Part shown: piece by piece, positions 46,223 to 54,744 of the stretch
Layout: each line of letters begins with the position of its first letter
How positions within the stretch are numbered: the stretch's first letter is position 1
Origin: BOG-908 sp964242115
GTDB lineage: Bacteria; Pseudomonadota; Alphaproteobacteria; Acetobacterales; Acetobacteraceae
Direction: 5' to 3'
Length of the DNA: 64,000 bases
Assembly: GCA_964242115.1 (NCBI GenBank)
Contig: CAXSZX010000007.1
Location: 1-64,000 of the forward strand
Program-made: the position numbers and the translations under genes
The notes under the pieces: model-generated
What the model was told of the DNA's origin: nothing
The model's database searches: none
What the model saw: the letters and a program-made list of their open reading frames with translations, nothing else

Positions 46223-48080
46223 GGGCGAAGAACCAGCACTCGATGGCCCAGCGCGTCTGAGTCATCTCCGGGCGTGCGCCGGTCCGGTGCAGCATGAAGT
46301 GGTCGAACAGCAACGCGTCGCCGGGAGCGAAGACGGGGCTCTCCACAGGCGCGCCGCCCTCGGCCAGCACGTCCACCACGCCCGGACCCACGGTCCATGA
46401 CAGCTGCGCGCCGTGCGTGCCGGTCTGCACCACGTAAGGGAGGCGGCGTGCCACCACGTCGAGCGCCGCCGCGTCCACGCCGCAGGGCGACAGCGCCAGC
46501 CAGACGTTGACCGAGCGGGTCTGGCTGCCGAGGAAGGCGCCATCCTGGTGCCAGTCGGCGCTTTTGATGGCGGCCTGGCGGCGCAGGGTAGACTTCATCA
46601 CCGACAGGCTGGGCCGCTCGCCCAGATAGTGCTCGATGTGGTCGATGACGCCGCACTCGGTCATGGTGCGGACCATCTCGAAATGCATCGGCGGGCAGTC
46701 TGCCGCCCAGGATCCGCCGGGCTCGACGTAGCCGCGGACATCGGCCAGGCGCTGGTCCGGCACCGGCACGAACTGGCCGGCGTGGTCGCTGCCGCCGGCA
46801 CGCGCGGCGTCCCGCCCGGCGAGCGCCGTGTCGATGCCCTGGCGCAGTTGCTCGGCCGCTTCGGGGGAGACCAGGCCGTTCACCCGCAGCGAGCCGTGGT
46901 GCTGGATGGCGCCGCCCAGCAGCTCGCCGGTCAGCTCGGAGCGGTCGACGGCGGGAATGCCGCGATGGCCCGGGAACGGGTCTGGCAGGCTGGGCGGCCA
47001 GGGCGTGCGACCCGGCGCGTGGTCCTGGGCGGCAAAACCCTCGCGCCGCCAGGCGATCAGGCGATGCGCCAGGTCCGCATCCGGCGCCGCCCGCAGCGCC
47101 TCGCAAGCCAGGTCGATGGCGCCGCGGAAGTCGCCGTGCTGCGCCAGGGCCTGGGCCCGCCTGGCGGCGTCCGAGGCGGCCCGGCGCGGAGCGGCATCTG
47201 AGGCTGCCTGCCGCGGAGCGGCATCCGAGGCTGCCTGGCGCGGAGCAACATCCGAGGCGGCGTTACGCGTGGCGGTGTCGGTCTGCATCAGACGGGCGGC
47301 CTTTCCTGTTGGAATGGAAATCTGGCCAGGCGGCGGTGCCAAGGCAAGACGGTGTTCTGCCATGGCCGCCTGCATCTGGCCCAGCACGAGCGCCCCGTAG
47401 GCGGCGTTGGCGTGCGCCGCGGTGCCGTGGAACGCCTCGGCCAGGAAGCCGTCAGCGTCGAGCGAGCTGGGCGGGTGCGCGATGAAGCCGATGCCGCGCG
47501 CGACGGCGTGGGAGGCGACAATGGCCGAGTGCACCCGCCACAGCTTCCACCTCAACCAGGGCGGCGAGAACACCGGGTTGGCACCGAAATACAGATAGAA
47601 GCCCGGGTCGTCGCCGGGCAGCGCCTCTGCCCAGTAGGTAGGCGGCGACTCGATGTGCAGAACAGCGCCGTCTGCCGCGTCCTGCACCGCGGACATCACG
47701 TCGAGGAAGTATTGCGTGCGGGCCAGTACAGCAGCGTGCACGGCAGCGAACGGGATGATCTCGGCGCCTGGCGCGAGCGGCAGGTCCGGGCGCTCCGGCC
47801 AGACGAAGTCGAACGGGCGCGGGTGCTGCATCAGCCCGACGTCCTGGTGCACCGCGCCGCCGACCATGGAGAACACCGGCGAGCGGGCAGGTCCGCGCAG
47901 GCGGGCGGCCACGTGCGGCGCCAGGCGGAGCACGCCGTCCTCGGTGGTCAGGGCATCCTTGAGGTGCCAGAAGTTGAGGTGCTCCAGGGCCACGCCGGCG
48001 GCGGAGGCGGCGTCGGCAACGTTGACCGAGTGGCTGTGACCGATCACCACGAGGCGTTCGGCGTCTGCAAGGTGGTCCAT
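46182..48080 (-). CDS. SGNH-like / phytanoyl-CoA dioxygenase-like fusion protein
   Basis: About 632 residues. The N-terminal 240 residues start RLVVIGHSHSVNVADAA and end near FHGTAAHANAAYGALVLGQM, recalling an SGNH-hydrolase layout (GHS at the nucleophile, His near the end), but the usual Asp two residues before that His is not evident. A linker holds four 9-residue repeats of the form AASDAAPRQ, followed by a short TPR-like helix pair. The C-terminal third is PhyH-like: the Fe(II) HxD motif is SADWHQDGAFLG and the distal His is in LLFDHFMLHRTG, with an Arg shortly after. It would hydroxylate a 2-oxoglutarate-dependent substrate. ATG 48080 excludes an upstream in-frame repeat. Confidence 0.75.
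   Translation of the reverse strand: MDHLADAERLVVIGHSHSVNVADAASAAGVALEHLNFWHLKDALTTEDGVLRLAPHVAARLRGPARSPVFSMVGGAVHQDVGLMQHPRPFDFVWPERPDLPLAPGAEIIPFAAVHAAVLARTQYFLDVMSAVQDAADGAVLHIESPPTYWAEALPGDDPGFYLYFGANPVFSPPWLRWKLWRVHSAIVASHAVARGIGFIAHPPSSLDADGFLAEAFHGTAAHANAAYGALVLGQMQAAMAEHRLALAPPPGQISIPTGKAARLMQTDTATRNAASDVAPRQAASDAAPRQAASDAAPRRAASDAARRAQALAQHGDFRGAIDLACEALRAAPDADLAHRLIAWRREGFAAQDHAPGRTPWPPSLPDPFPGHRGIPAVDRSELTGELLGGAIQHHGSLRVNGLVSPEAAEQLRQGIDTALAGRDAARAGGSDHAGQFVPVPDQRLADVRGYVEPGGSWAADCPPMHFEMVRTMTECGVIDHIEHYLGERPSLSVMKSTLRRQAAIKSADWHQDGAFLGSQTRSVNVWLALSPCGVDAAALDVVARRLPYVVQTGTHGAQLSWTVGPGVVDVLAEGGAPVESPVFAPGDALLFDHFMLHRTGARPEMTQTRWAIECWFFAPSFYPMDQVPLLV
47165..47275. repeat. 27-bp tandem repeat inside the PhyH-fusion gene
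   Basis: About four imperfect copies of a 27-base unit (core GCATCCGAGGCTGCCTGGCG) encode the 9-residue Ala/Pro-rich linker repeats. Copy number is likely to vary by slippage. Confidence 0.8.
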
Positions 48081-48126
48081 TTGGGCTTCGGTATCGCGGG
48101 GGCTCTGCGAGGGCAACGCAGCAAGA

Positions 48127-48256
48127 AAGCAAGGCCTGCTTTTTTGAAAAAAAGCAGCAAAAAACTTTTGGTCCGGCTGTCGTGGAGTCTCCGGAATCGG
48201 GTACCCAGGAAACAAAAGTTTTTTGGTTCTTTTTTTCAAAAAAGAACTGCTTGCCT
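48127..48256. repeat. Palindromic A/T-arm repeat, copy 5
   Basis: Arms: CTGCTTTTTTGAAAAAAAGC and, inverted, GGTTCTTTTTTTCAAAAAAG. It lies between two tandem minus-strand genes. Confidence 0.9.
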
Positions 48257-48270
48257 TTACGTTGCAGACC

Positions 48271-49260
48271 TCACCGAACCTCCACCAAGGCACGGCGAAA
48301 AAACGCGGCGATCGTGTCGTTCAAATACGTATGAAACTTCGCGCGGTCGAAATCCCACGCGTCGCGGCACAGGCTGGACCAACGCGCGTCTACTTCTGCC
48401 GAGCAAGGCGCTACGAAGTCGGGATGGTCTGCCGTCGCGGCGATCCGGACGTCCGGAGGTTGCGGCAAGTTGGTCACGATCGGCCGAGCGTTCCAGCGCG
48501 GGTCCAGCACATGATCCCTGCCGGCTTCCCAGAGTTGAACCGGCACGTGGACACCGGACAGGCCGGACCGGCCAAAGATGAATCCCATAGCTGGGACTGC
48601 CAGGACCGCTGCCTTCACGCGGTCGTCCGTGACCCAGGCAGTCGCCAGGGGCGGCGGGCTCAGCATGAGGTCGATGTTGGTTGCGTGCGTGCAGGACCAG
48701 TCCAGCGGCGCAGCTTTGCAATGTGGCCGGGCCAGGCTCGGATCAGGCCGCGCGCCAACAGCGATCAGCGTCGCGGTTCCTCCTATTGAAAACCCGAAAG
48801 CGCCGATGCGGCGCGGGTCGATGCGCGCGTGCGCGGGCCAGCGCTGCAAAGCGTAGTCGATCGCATGGTGGATTCCTGAAACCCATGCGCCGACCTGCAG
48901 CACCGGCTTAGGCGAGGACTGGCGGTAGGACGCGGCCACCACGACGAAGCCGGCTCTAGCGAGCGCCACCGCAAGGTCGGCGTGGTCGGCCCACGTGCCG
49001 AACGCGCCATGCGAGAGAACGATGAGCGGCAGGTGATCGCCGGCCAACGGCGCGTCGCTTGCCACGGTCTGCCGCGTGTTGCCGATGTTCATCGGTGCAG
49101 CAGCGGCGTCGCTCGGATACCAGACCGCGCCTTCGAGAACTACGTCACCGGCGTCCGGCACCTCTACCCGTTCAAACCCACCGTTCTGGAGTTGGCAAAA
49201 AGTGTGCTGACGCCGAACAGATAGGCTGCAACGAGGGCCAGGATGAAACGCGCTCGACCC
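48271..49260 (-). pseudogene. Secreted dienelactone-hydrolase-like alpha/beta hydrolase, frameshifted after the signal peptide
   Basis: The main frame from about 49185 to 48271 reads GFERVEVPDAGDVVLEGAVW YPSD-type start, PLIVLSHGAFGTWADHADLA, the nucleophile elbow GAFGFSIGGTATL and a late DHPDF with the candidate His. This is an alpha/beta hydrolase of the predicted dienelactone hydrolase group, about 300 residues. A good signal peptide, RARFILALVAAYLFGVSTLF-AN, lies just upstream but in a different frame that stops in NSRTVGLNG. One missing T in GTGGGTTTGAACGG would join them. Using GTG 49161 alone gives a leaderless protein. No start codon for the leader was found before the repeat copy at 49295. 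Either damaged or miscalled. Confidence 0.65.
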
Positions 49261-49294
49261 TTACGCCGGTGAGCTCTGAGTCTTGGCTGAACGT

Positions 49295-49432
49295 AAGCAA
49301 GGCAAGCGGTTCTTTTTTGAAAAAAAGAACCAAAAAACTTTTGTTTCCGCTGGCGCGCGCTCACAGGACACAACCGCGACAGCCGCAACAAAAGCTTTTT
49401 GCTTCTTTTTCTCGAAAAAGAAGGCCTTGCTT
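49295..49432. repeat. Palindromic A/T-arm repeat, copy 6
   Basis: Arms: GGTTCTTTTTTGAAAAAAAG and, inverted, GCTTCTTTTTCTCGAAAAAG. It lies between divergent genes, overlapping the region where the hydrolase start would be expected. Confidence 0.92.
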
Positions 49433-49521
49433 CCTGCTCGACAGGTTGGTCTTCCGACTCATCACTGAACGCCAGCCATACATACAGTTGCGGCATCACG
49501 CGAGGTGCGCCAGTGAGGCAC

Positions 49522-50568
49522 ATGCCCGACCACCCGTACAGCCACGCAGCTCCCTACCGAAGCTGGCGCCAGGCAATGAGCCAGGTAGCACCCTGCGACG
49601 TCGACCCGGTGGTGCGCACCAAGTTCCGGATCAAGCCCACAGACCGGGTGGCAACCTTCGGAAGCTGTTTCGCGCAGCACATAGCGCGCGCACTGCGCGA
49701 GGCCGGCTTCGGCTTCCTGGACACCGAGGCCGCGCACCCGCTGTTGCCGCCGGACCTGGCAGCACGGTTCGGCTACGGCACCTACTCCGCACGCACCGGC
49801 AACATCTATACCTCCCGCCAACTGCTGCAGCTGTGGCGTCGCGCAGAGGGCACGCTGCGCCCGCTTGATGACGTATGGCAGGGCGAGGACGGCCGCTTTT
49901 ACGATCCGTTCCGCCCCGCCATCCAGCCAGGCGGCTTCGCGACACGCCGGGAGTACGAGCTGGACCGGGCGCAACACCTCGCCGCGGTCCGCGCTGCTTT
50001 CCGCAGCATGGACGTGCTGGTCTTCACGCTGGGGCTGACCGAATGCTGGGCCAGCCTGGAGGATGGCTGTGTCTATCCGGTCTGCCCGGGCACCGTGGCG
50101 GGGCGGTTCGATCCGGCGCGGCAAGCGCTGCTCAACTTAAGTGTCGAGGACGTGGTTGCCGACCTGCGCATGGTCCTCTCCGAAATCCGCCGGGTAAACC
50201 CTGGCGTCCGCACTATCCTGACCGTCTCGCCGGTGGCGCTGGCGGCAACCGCGCTGGACCGGCACGTGCTGGTCTCCACCGTCTACTCGAAATCGGTGCT
50301 GCGGGTAGCGGCCGAGATGGTGGCTGAGGACCATTCGGTTGCGTATTTCCCGTCTTACGAAGTGGTTACCGGGACGGGCGCCGCGTTTTTCGCGGCCGAC
50401 CGGAGGTCGGTGACGCAGGAGGGTGTCGACCACGTAATGCGGCTGTTCCTGCAGCATGCCACGGAAGGGCAGGGTCGCGCACCGGCGGCGGTCACGGAGG
50501 ATCATTTCGAGCGGGCGAGGCTTGGGGTGGCGGTGATTTGTGAAGAGGCGGCGCTGGATCCGGAATGA
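49522..50568 (+). CDS. GSCFA-domain protein
   Basis: About 348 residues. The name-giving motif is in RVATFGSCFAQHIARALREA (about residues 42-61), followed by YGTYSARTGNIYTSRQLLQL, DVLVFTLGLTECW and TILTVSPVALAAT, the run of conserved blocks in GSCFA proteins. The fold is SGNH-hydrolase-like, so it may be an esterase or acyl-modifying enzyme, though the biochemical role is not established. ATG 49522 has GAGG upstream and excludes the in-frame repeat sequence. It is convergent with the next gene, with a repeat between. Confidence 0.88.
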   Translation: MPDHPYSHAAPYRSWRQAMSQVAPCDVDPVVRTKFRIKPTDRVATFGSCFAQHIARALREAGFGFLDTEAAHPLLPPDLAARFGYGTYSARTGNIYTSRQLLQLWRRAEGTLRPLDDVWQGEDGRFYDPFRPAIQPGGFATRREYELDRAQHLAAVRAAFRSMDVLVFTLGLTECWASLEDGCVYPVCPGTVAGRFDPARQALLNLSVEDVVADLRMVLSEIRRVNPGVRTILTVSPVALAATALDRHVLVSTVYSKSVLRVAAEMVAEDHSVAYFPSYEVVTGTGAAFFAADRRSVTQEGVDHVMRLFLQHATEGQGRAPAAVTEDHFERARLGVAVICEEAALDPE

Positions 50569-50600
50569 ATGACGACGAGTTGTCGGCAAAAGTATCTAAC

Positions 50601-50736
50601 GCAAGGCAAGCAGTTCTTTTTTGAAAAAAAGAACCAAAAAACTTTTGACTCCGCTTTCGCGCGCTCGCCGGAGAGAACCGCGACAGCGGAAGCAAAAGCT
50701 TTTTGCTTCTTTTTCTCGAAAAAGAAGGCCTTGCTT
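50601..50736. repeat. Palindromic A/T-arm repeat, copy 7
   Basis: Arms: AGTTCTTTTTTGAAAAAAAG and, inverted, GCTTCTTTTTCTCGAAAAAG. The spacer ends CCGCGACAGCGG. It lies between convergent genes, a terminator-like position. Confidence 0.92.
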
Positions 50737-50808
50737 TCTGTTCGGAAGTCAGTTGGCAAGCCTATCAGGTGCAGGCCTTTTTTCGAGCTTTTCGGCTGTC
50801 GCGGCGCG

Positions 50809-52143
50809 CTACTTCGGCACTGGGGGCGCCTGCCAGCCGGCGCGCAATCCTGCGGTCAGGAAATGCTCCAGCGCGTTCAAGCCGGCGGCGGTCACCTCCG
50901 GGTGGGCTTCGACGTAGAGCCGCGTTGCGAAGCGGGGGCCGGGGTTGCGGCCCTCGGCGGCGCCGTTGCTGAGGTAGTGCAACACCGGGTTCAACCCGGC
51001 GCCGGCAACGTCCGGATAGGCGTCGAGGTAGTAGCCGCTGGAAAAGAAGGGGTTCGGGTCCCGGCGCTCCGCAGCCCCATGGCGAAGGTAATGCAGGGCC
51101 GGATCGAGACGGCTCTCCGAGACGTCGGCATTCCTGGCGACATACCAGGCGGCATCGAACACGGGCGAGGCGCGCAACCGGGCAAGGCCGGGCGCTTCGG
51201 CCTCGGTCGCCGGGTTGCCTTGGTAAGACGGCACGCTGGCCAATTGTGAGGGCGCCGGGGCGGCGCCGTTCGACTGGTGTTCATCGTTCGGCGTCGCCGC
51301 TGCGTTTGAACCGGCGGCTGCTTCGCCCTGCAGCCGTGCCGCCTCGAGGCCGTTGGCCAGCGCGGTGAGGTCAGCGACGAGCCCTGCAGGTGAAAACGCC
51401 TCCGCACCTCGGCCGGTGGAAGGCGTGATCGCACCAAAACCGCCGAAGCCTGGCAGCAGCGCCAGACGTAGTCGCCCGTCCTGGGCGGACACAAAGTCCT
51501 CTACCGCCGTGAGCACGCCGCGGCGCGGCGCGGCCTCTTCGGCCGGCTGCCCGCCTTGTTTGACTGTCTGACCGGAGTGGTTGCCCTGCTCGCCAGAGGC
51601 CAACCTGTCAGGATGTGTATCTCCCTGGCTGCGGAACGCCGCGATTGGGTCCGGGTTGTCGTGCAGGTCACGCCCGCCGAGCAACCCGCCGGTGCCGGAA
51701 ACGAGCGTGACCGGGAACGGCTTGCCGAGCCGCCGGGCCTGGTTCAGCACCGCGCCCAGCACTCCGTGGGCGGTGGGCCAATTACGGTCTTCATCGATCC
51801 AGGCGAGTTCCGGCGTCGGGAGCACACCGATGGCGTCGGCGGACGGGGCTGCGTGAACCATCAGGTGGTCGCCGGCTTCCGCCATGAGAGCTCTCAGCCA
51901 GGCTGGCACCACGCGCGCGGACACGTGCAACGTCGCCTGGCAACCACAGGCAGCTTGGGCCAGGGCGCGACACAACGCCTCGTCACGCGCACCGGCGAGC
52001 AGGATGTGGCGCGGCGACAGCAGCCCTACGAGCCGGACGATGATCGCGTTGCGCCAGGCTGAGCCGTCCGCAATCACCGTTGTGCCTGCCGGCAGACGCA
52101 AAAAGCGGCCGCGCTTGCGCTGGAGAGTGCGAAAGCCGGACAC
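50809..52143 (-). CDS. Degenerate methyltransferase-fold protein with C-terminal HYL repeats
   Basis: About 444 residues. The N-terminal 240 residues align by eye with the methyltransferase at 45200-46222: DEDRNWPTAHGVLGAVLNQA against DGDHNWHTVYNEL, and RRGVLTAVEDF against RNGVLTAVEDY. The SAM glycine loop, however, is replaced by LLAGARDEALCRAL, so methyl transfer is doubtful. The C-terminal 130 residues hold about three units of the form LDPALHYLRHGAAERRDPNP with F/YxxxYPDVAGAG, repeats seen attached to glycosyltransferases and other glycan enzymes. The start is GTG 52143. It may be a scaffold or binding protein in the cluster. Confidence 0.6.
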   Translation of the reverse strand: MSGFRTLQRKRGRFLRLPAGTTVIADGSAWRNAIIVRLVGLLSPRHILLAGARDEALCRALAQAACGCQATLHVSARVVPAWLRALMAEAGDHLMVHAAPSADAIGVLPTPELAWIDEDRNWPTAHGVLGAVLNQARRLGKPFPVTLVSGTGGLLGGRDLHDNPDPIAAFRSQGDTHPDRLASGEQGNHSGQTVKQGGQPAEEAAPRRGVLTAVEDFVSAQDGRLRLALLPGFGGFGAITPSTGRGAEAFSPAGLVADLTALANGLEAARLQGEAAAGSNAAATPNDEHQSNGAAPAPSQLASVPSYQGNPATEAEAPGLARLRASPVFDAAWYVARNADVSESRLDPALHYLRHGAAERRDPNPFFSSGYYLDAYPDVAGAGLNPVLHYLSNGAAEGRNPGPRFATRLYVEAHPEVTAAGLNALEHFLTAGLRAGWQAPPVPK

Positions 52144-52355
52144 GACGTTGCATCGTCACTTGCCCGGCTGGCTGCGGCGTTGGTCATCGCCGGCATTTAA
52201 CAGCCCGTGCACCAGCGCGCCAGACGCGACCCGAGTGCCTGCGCATGAGGCCGGCGAGACGGGGATCGGTCCCTCTGCGCATGCACCGTTGCAGCTATGC
52301 TGTGATTTTGCCTGGCTCGCCCTGTTGCCGGACGACTGCCCGCCATAGGCTGACG

Positions 52356-53462
52356 TCAGCCTGCGTCACAGAGTTGCTGAAAGCTGTCCGAAAGGACGAA
52401 GGCTGCGGCTTCGGGGTGCAGGCGGGCGTTCTCCGCCTCGGTCGCCAGGGCGCGTATCATGTGGATCAAGGGTTGCGGCAGGTGTCTTGCGGACGGAACG
52501 AAGAAGCGTTCCCCGGAGCGGTCGGGCCGGTCGAGCTGAAGGTGCGTGCCCGTCTTTTCTGCCAGCCTAGCAAGGTCGCGGTTGTAGAGCGTGGCCAGGC
52601 TTTGCGTCTGCGAAGCCGAGAGATAGCGAGCCGGCGGACAGGGCAGGCCTGCGCGCGCGGCGGCCAGGTCGGTCAGGCGATGGAGCTCCTCAGCCACCGC
52701 GCGCCCGGCCTGTGTCCAGCCCATGGCGGGCCCGGGCTGCGTGACGAGACGGAGCATCTCGATCACCCACCAACTTGGCGATACGTTGGCGCGCTCAGTA
52801 AGCGGTTCCGGTGCGGGGTGCAGACCGACGGCGGCGAGACAGTCACTGAGAAGATCACCGTTTTTCAGGTCTGCGGGGTGCAGCGAGCGGACACGTATCC
52901 GGTCCCAGCCCAGCGTCTCGCCCCAGATGTCGAGCATCGGCCAGAAGCTGATGCCGCTGCTGATGCCCGACAGATAAGTGTCGATGTCTCCGGCATTGCA
53001 GCCGGTTCGCACGTCGAAACTGTAGGACGACAACACCCACTCGCCGTATGGCCGTACATAGAAGATCACCTGCGTGTCGAGTTCCGCAAAGTCGGTCGCC
53101 ATGATCCGTGTGAGGTCAAGTGGAAAGCAGCACAGGCCCTCGTGGGACACCAGCACTGAGCGGCCGGCACGCACGCGAGTGAAATCCGCGATGTCTCGGT
53201 GCGTGGTGAAACTCGGCAGCGAGTCGTCCGGGGGACCCGGCTGACTGAAGAGCACGTAGTCCACCCCGGCAGCTCGCAACCACGCGGCATTTTGTTGAAA
53301 GTAGGCCTGCAACGTCGTCGAGCCCGCTTTGTTGCGGCCGATATGGAGTAAGAGCCCGGTTCGCTGTCCGCCAAGTTTGTCCGGCGCCTTCAAGGCTCGC
53401 GCTGCCACGTGGTTGGCCCTAACATCACGCCCGACCTTAGCAAGCTGCCGCTTGAGGTGCAC
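52356..53462 (-). CDS. Sulfotransferase-like P-loop protein
   Basis: About 368 residues. Near the N-terminus, GLLLHIGRNKAGSTTLQAYF matches the 5'-phosphosulfate loop of PAPS-dependent sulfotransferase-like proteins. VIFYVRPYGEWVLSSYS (about 140) resembles the 3'-phosphate-binding region with its Arg and Ser. The middle FWPMLDIWGETLGWDRIRVR is typical of the same group. The start GTG 53462 is provisional. In the glycan cluster it may sulfate a sugar or act on a related acceptor; the acceptor is unknown. It is tandem with the previous minus-strand gene. Confidence 0.7.
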   Translation of the reverse strand: MHLKRQLAKVGRDVRANHVAARALKAPDKLGGQRTGLLLHIGRNKAGSTTLQAYFQQNAAWLRAAGVDYVLFSQPGPPDDSLPSFTTHRDIADFTRVRAGRSVLVSHEGLCCFPLDLTRIMATDFAELDTQVIFYVRPYGEWVLSSYSFDVRTGCNAGDIDTYLSGISSGISFWPMLDIWGETLGWDRIRVRSLHPADLKNGDLLSDCLAAVGLHPAPEPLTERANVSPSWWVIEMLRLVTQPGPAMGWTQAGRAVAEELHRLTDLAAARAGLPCPPARYLSASQTQSLATLYNRDLARLAEKTGTHLQLDRPDRSGERFFVPSARHLPQPLIHMIRALATEAENARLHPEAAAFVLSDSFQQLCDAG

Positions 53463-53531
53463 GCCCTGCTCGACTCAGAAGCAGCGGCATTGCAAATCGG
53501 CTGCTCGGCAGGGTAGGCCGGCGAACAGACG

Positions 53532-53662
53532 AAGCAAGCGGTTCTTTTTTTAAGAAAAGAACCAAAAAACTTTTGTTTCCCAAGGCGTGCGCTGCAGAAA
53601 CCTCCGCGACGGCAGGAACAAAAGTTCTTGCTGCTTCTCTCCAAAAAAGCAGATCCTGCCTT
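53532..53662. repeat. Palindromic A/T-arm repeat, copy 8
   Basis: Arms: CGGTTCTTTTTTTAAGAAAA and, inverted, TGCTTCTCTCCAAAAAAGCA; the right arm has diverged. It lies between divergent coding regions. Confidence 0.88.
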
Positions 53663-53884
53663 CGTTGCCGGACTTTGAAGGGTCAAGTTTCAGGCCTGCT
53701 GGTCTAAGGTGTTCTCCGACCTCGTTGGATCGGACAGGCAGCGCGGAAAACATTTCGGTTCTTTGTTTTGACGGGCACCTGCAGCCAACGGGCGACCGCG
53801 TGTGGTCGGATAAACACCTAGCGCTGCAAGCCGTTCGAACCGGCTTGCTCATGCTACACGTCGGCAATGACTTTCAGCGGTGGC

Positions 53885-54470
53885 GGCACGACTCCCTGTC
53901 GCCATCCCCGCCGAGCCCGACACGGACATTATCCGGCGGAGCCCCTGACGGTTACGTCACTGGCCACGACGGGGGCCGTGACATCGATCTGCGCTGTTTT
54001 GCACCTGAGGGCATGCCGCTGCATGGAAGGCTGCGCGCCGTGCTCGGCGACACGCTGCTCCTGGATGACGATTTGGCGAAGGCCCTCGATCGTGCAGACG
54101 TCAGTGCGGAGGCGTTCAAAGACCATATGTTAAATGGGTCACTGTCCAGCGGCTCGAGGCATCGCTTGAACCGCTACGTGCCGGTTTGGCGTCCGGAAAA
54201 CCCGCCTGCCGAGATCAGCCTTGCCGAGGAGGGGATTTTAGCCGTCATCTGGGCCACCGGCTTCCATTCTGATTTCAGCTGGATAAGCCTCTAGGTTTTC
54301 GAGAAATCCGGCCATCCCCGGCACGCGCGCGGCAGCACGCCGCAGAAAGGCCTGTGTTTTCTGGGCCTGCCTTGGCTGCAAAGCTGGGTTCTGGCCGGTT
54401 TTATGGGGTCACACGCGATGCCGACCACATCGTGACCGACATCGCTTGCTCGTATCGGCTGCCTGAGCAA
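53885..54470 (+). pseudogene. C-terminal remnant of a CzcO-type flavin monooxygenase
   Basis: From about 53885 the frame reads LSGGAPDGYVTGHDGGRDID, LRCFAPEGMPLHGRLRAVLG and ILAVIWATGFHSDFSWISL, the C-terminal half of CzcO/TrkA-like flavoprotein monooxygenases. A TAG at 54292-54294 interrupts it. The same frame continues with HPRHARG and GLCFLGLPWLQSW, and the last block SGRFYGVTRDADHIVTDI is in another frame. The N-terminal FAD- and NADPH-binding Rossmann parts are missing. Clearly dead. The preceding stretch to 53663 has no recognised match. Confidence 0.8.
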
Positions 54471-54744
54471 GCCATGCAGTGCAACCGATAAAAGCCCGCG
54501 GTTTGACTTCATCGACGTGGCTGCGGGCAGGCATCAAGCACACTGATCTAAGACAATCTACGGCCAGGCCGCAGTCGTTCGTCCAGTCCGGACGCTCTCA
54601 CTCTTCCTCGTCCTAGCGTTCGTACCTCCGGGCAGCATCGGTCCCAAGCGGACGCTGATTACAATTGCAATCAGGCCGGTGCCGAACGGCATCGCGTAAC
54701 ATGCAGAGCCGAACACGATCTTATCATAAGCAGTTTAGCAAACG

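Noticed and set aside
50502..50759. Short ORFs reading FFFEKKKQKAF within the A/T-arm repeats
   Set aside because: They arise from the palindromic repeat being open in several frames. They recur at each copy and have no independent start signals.
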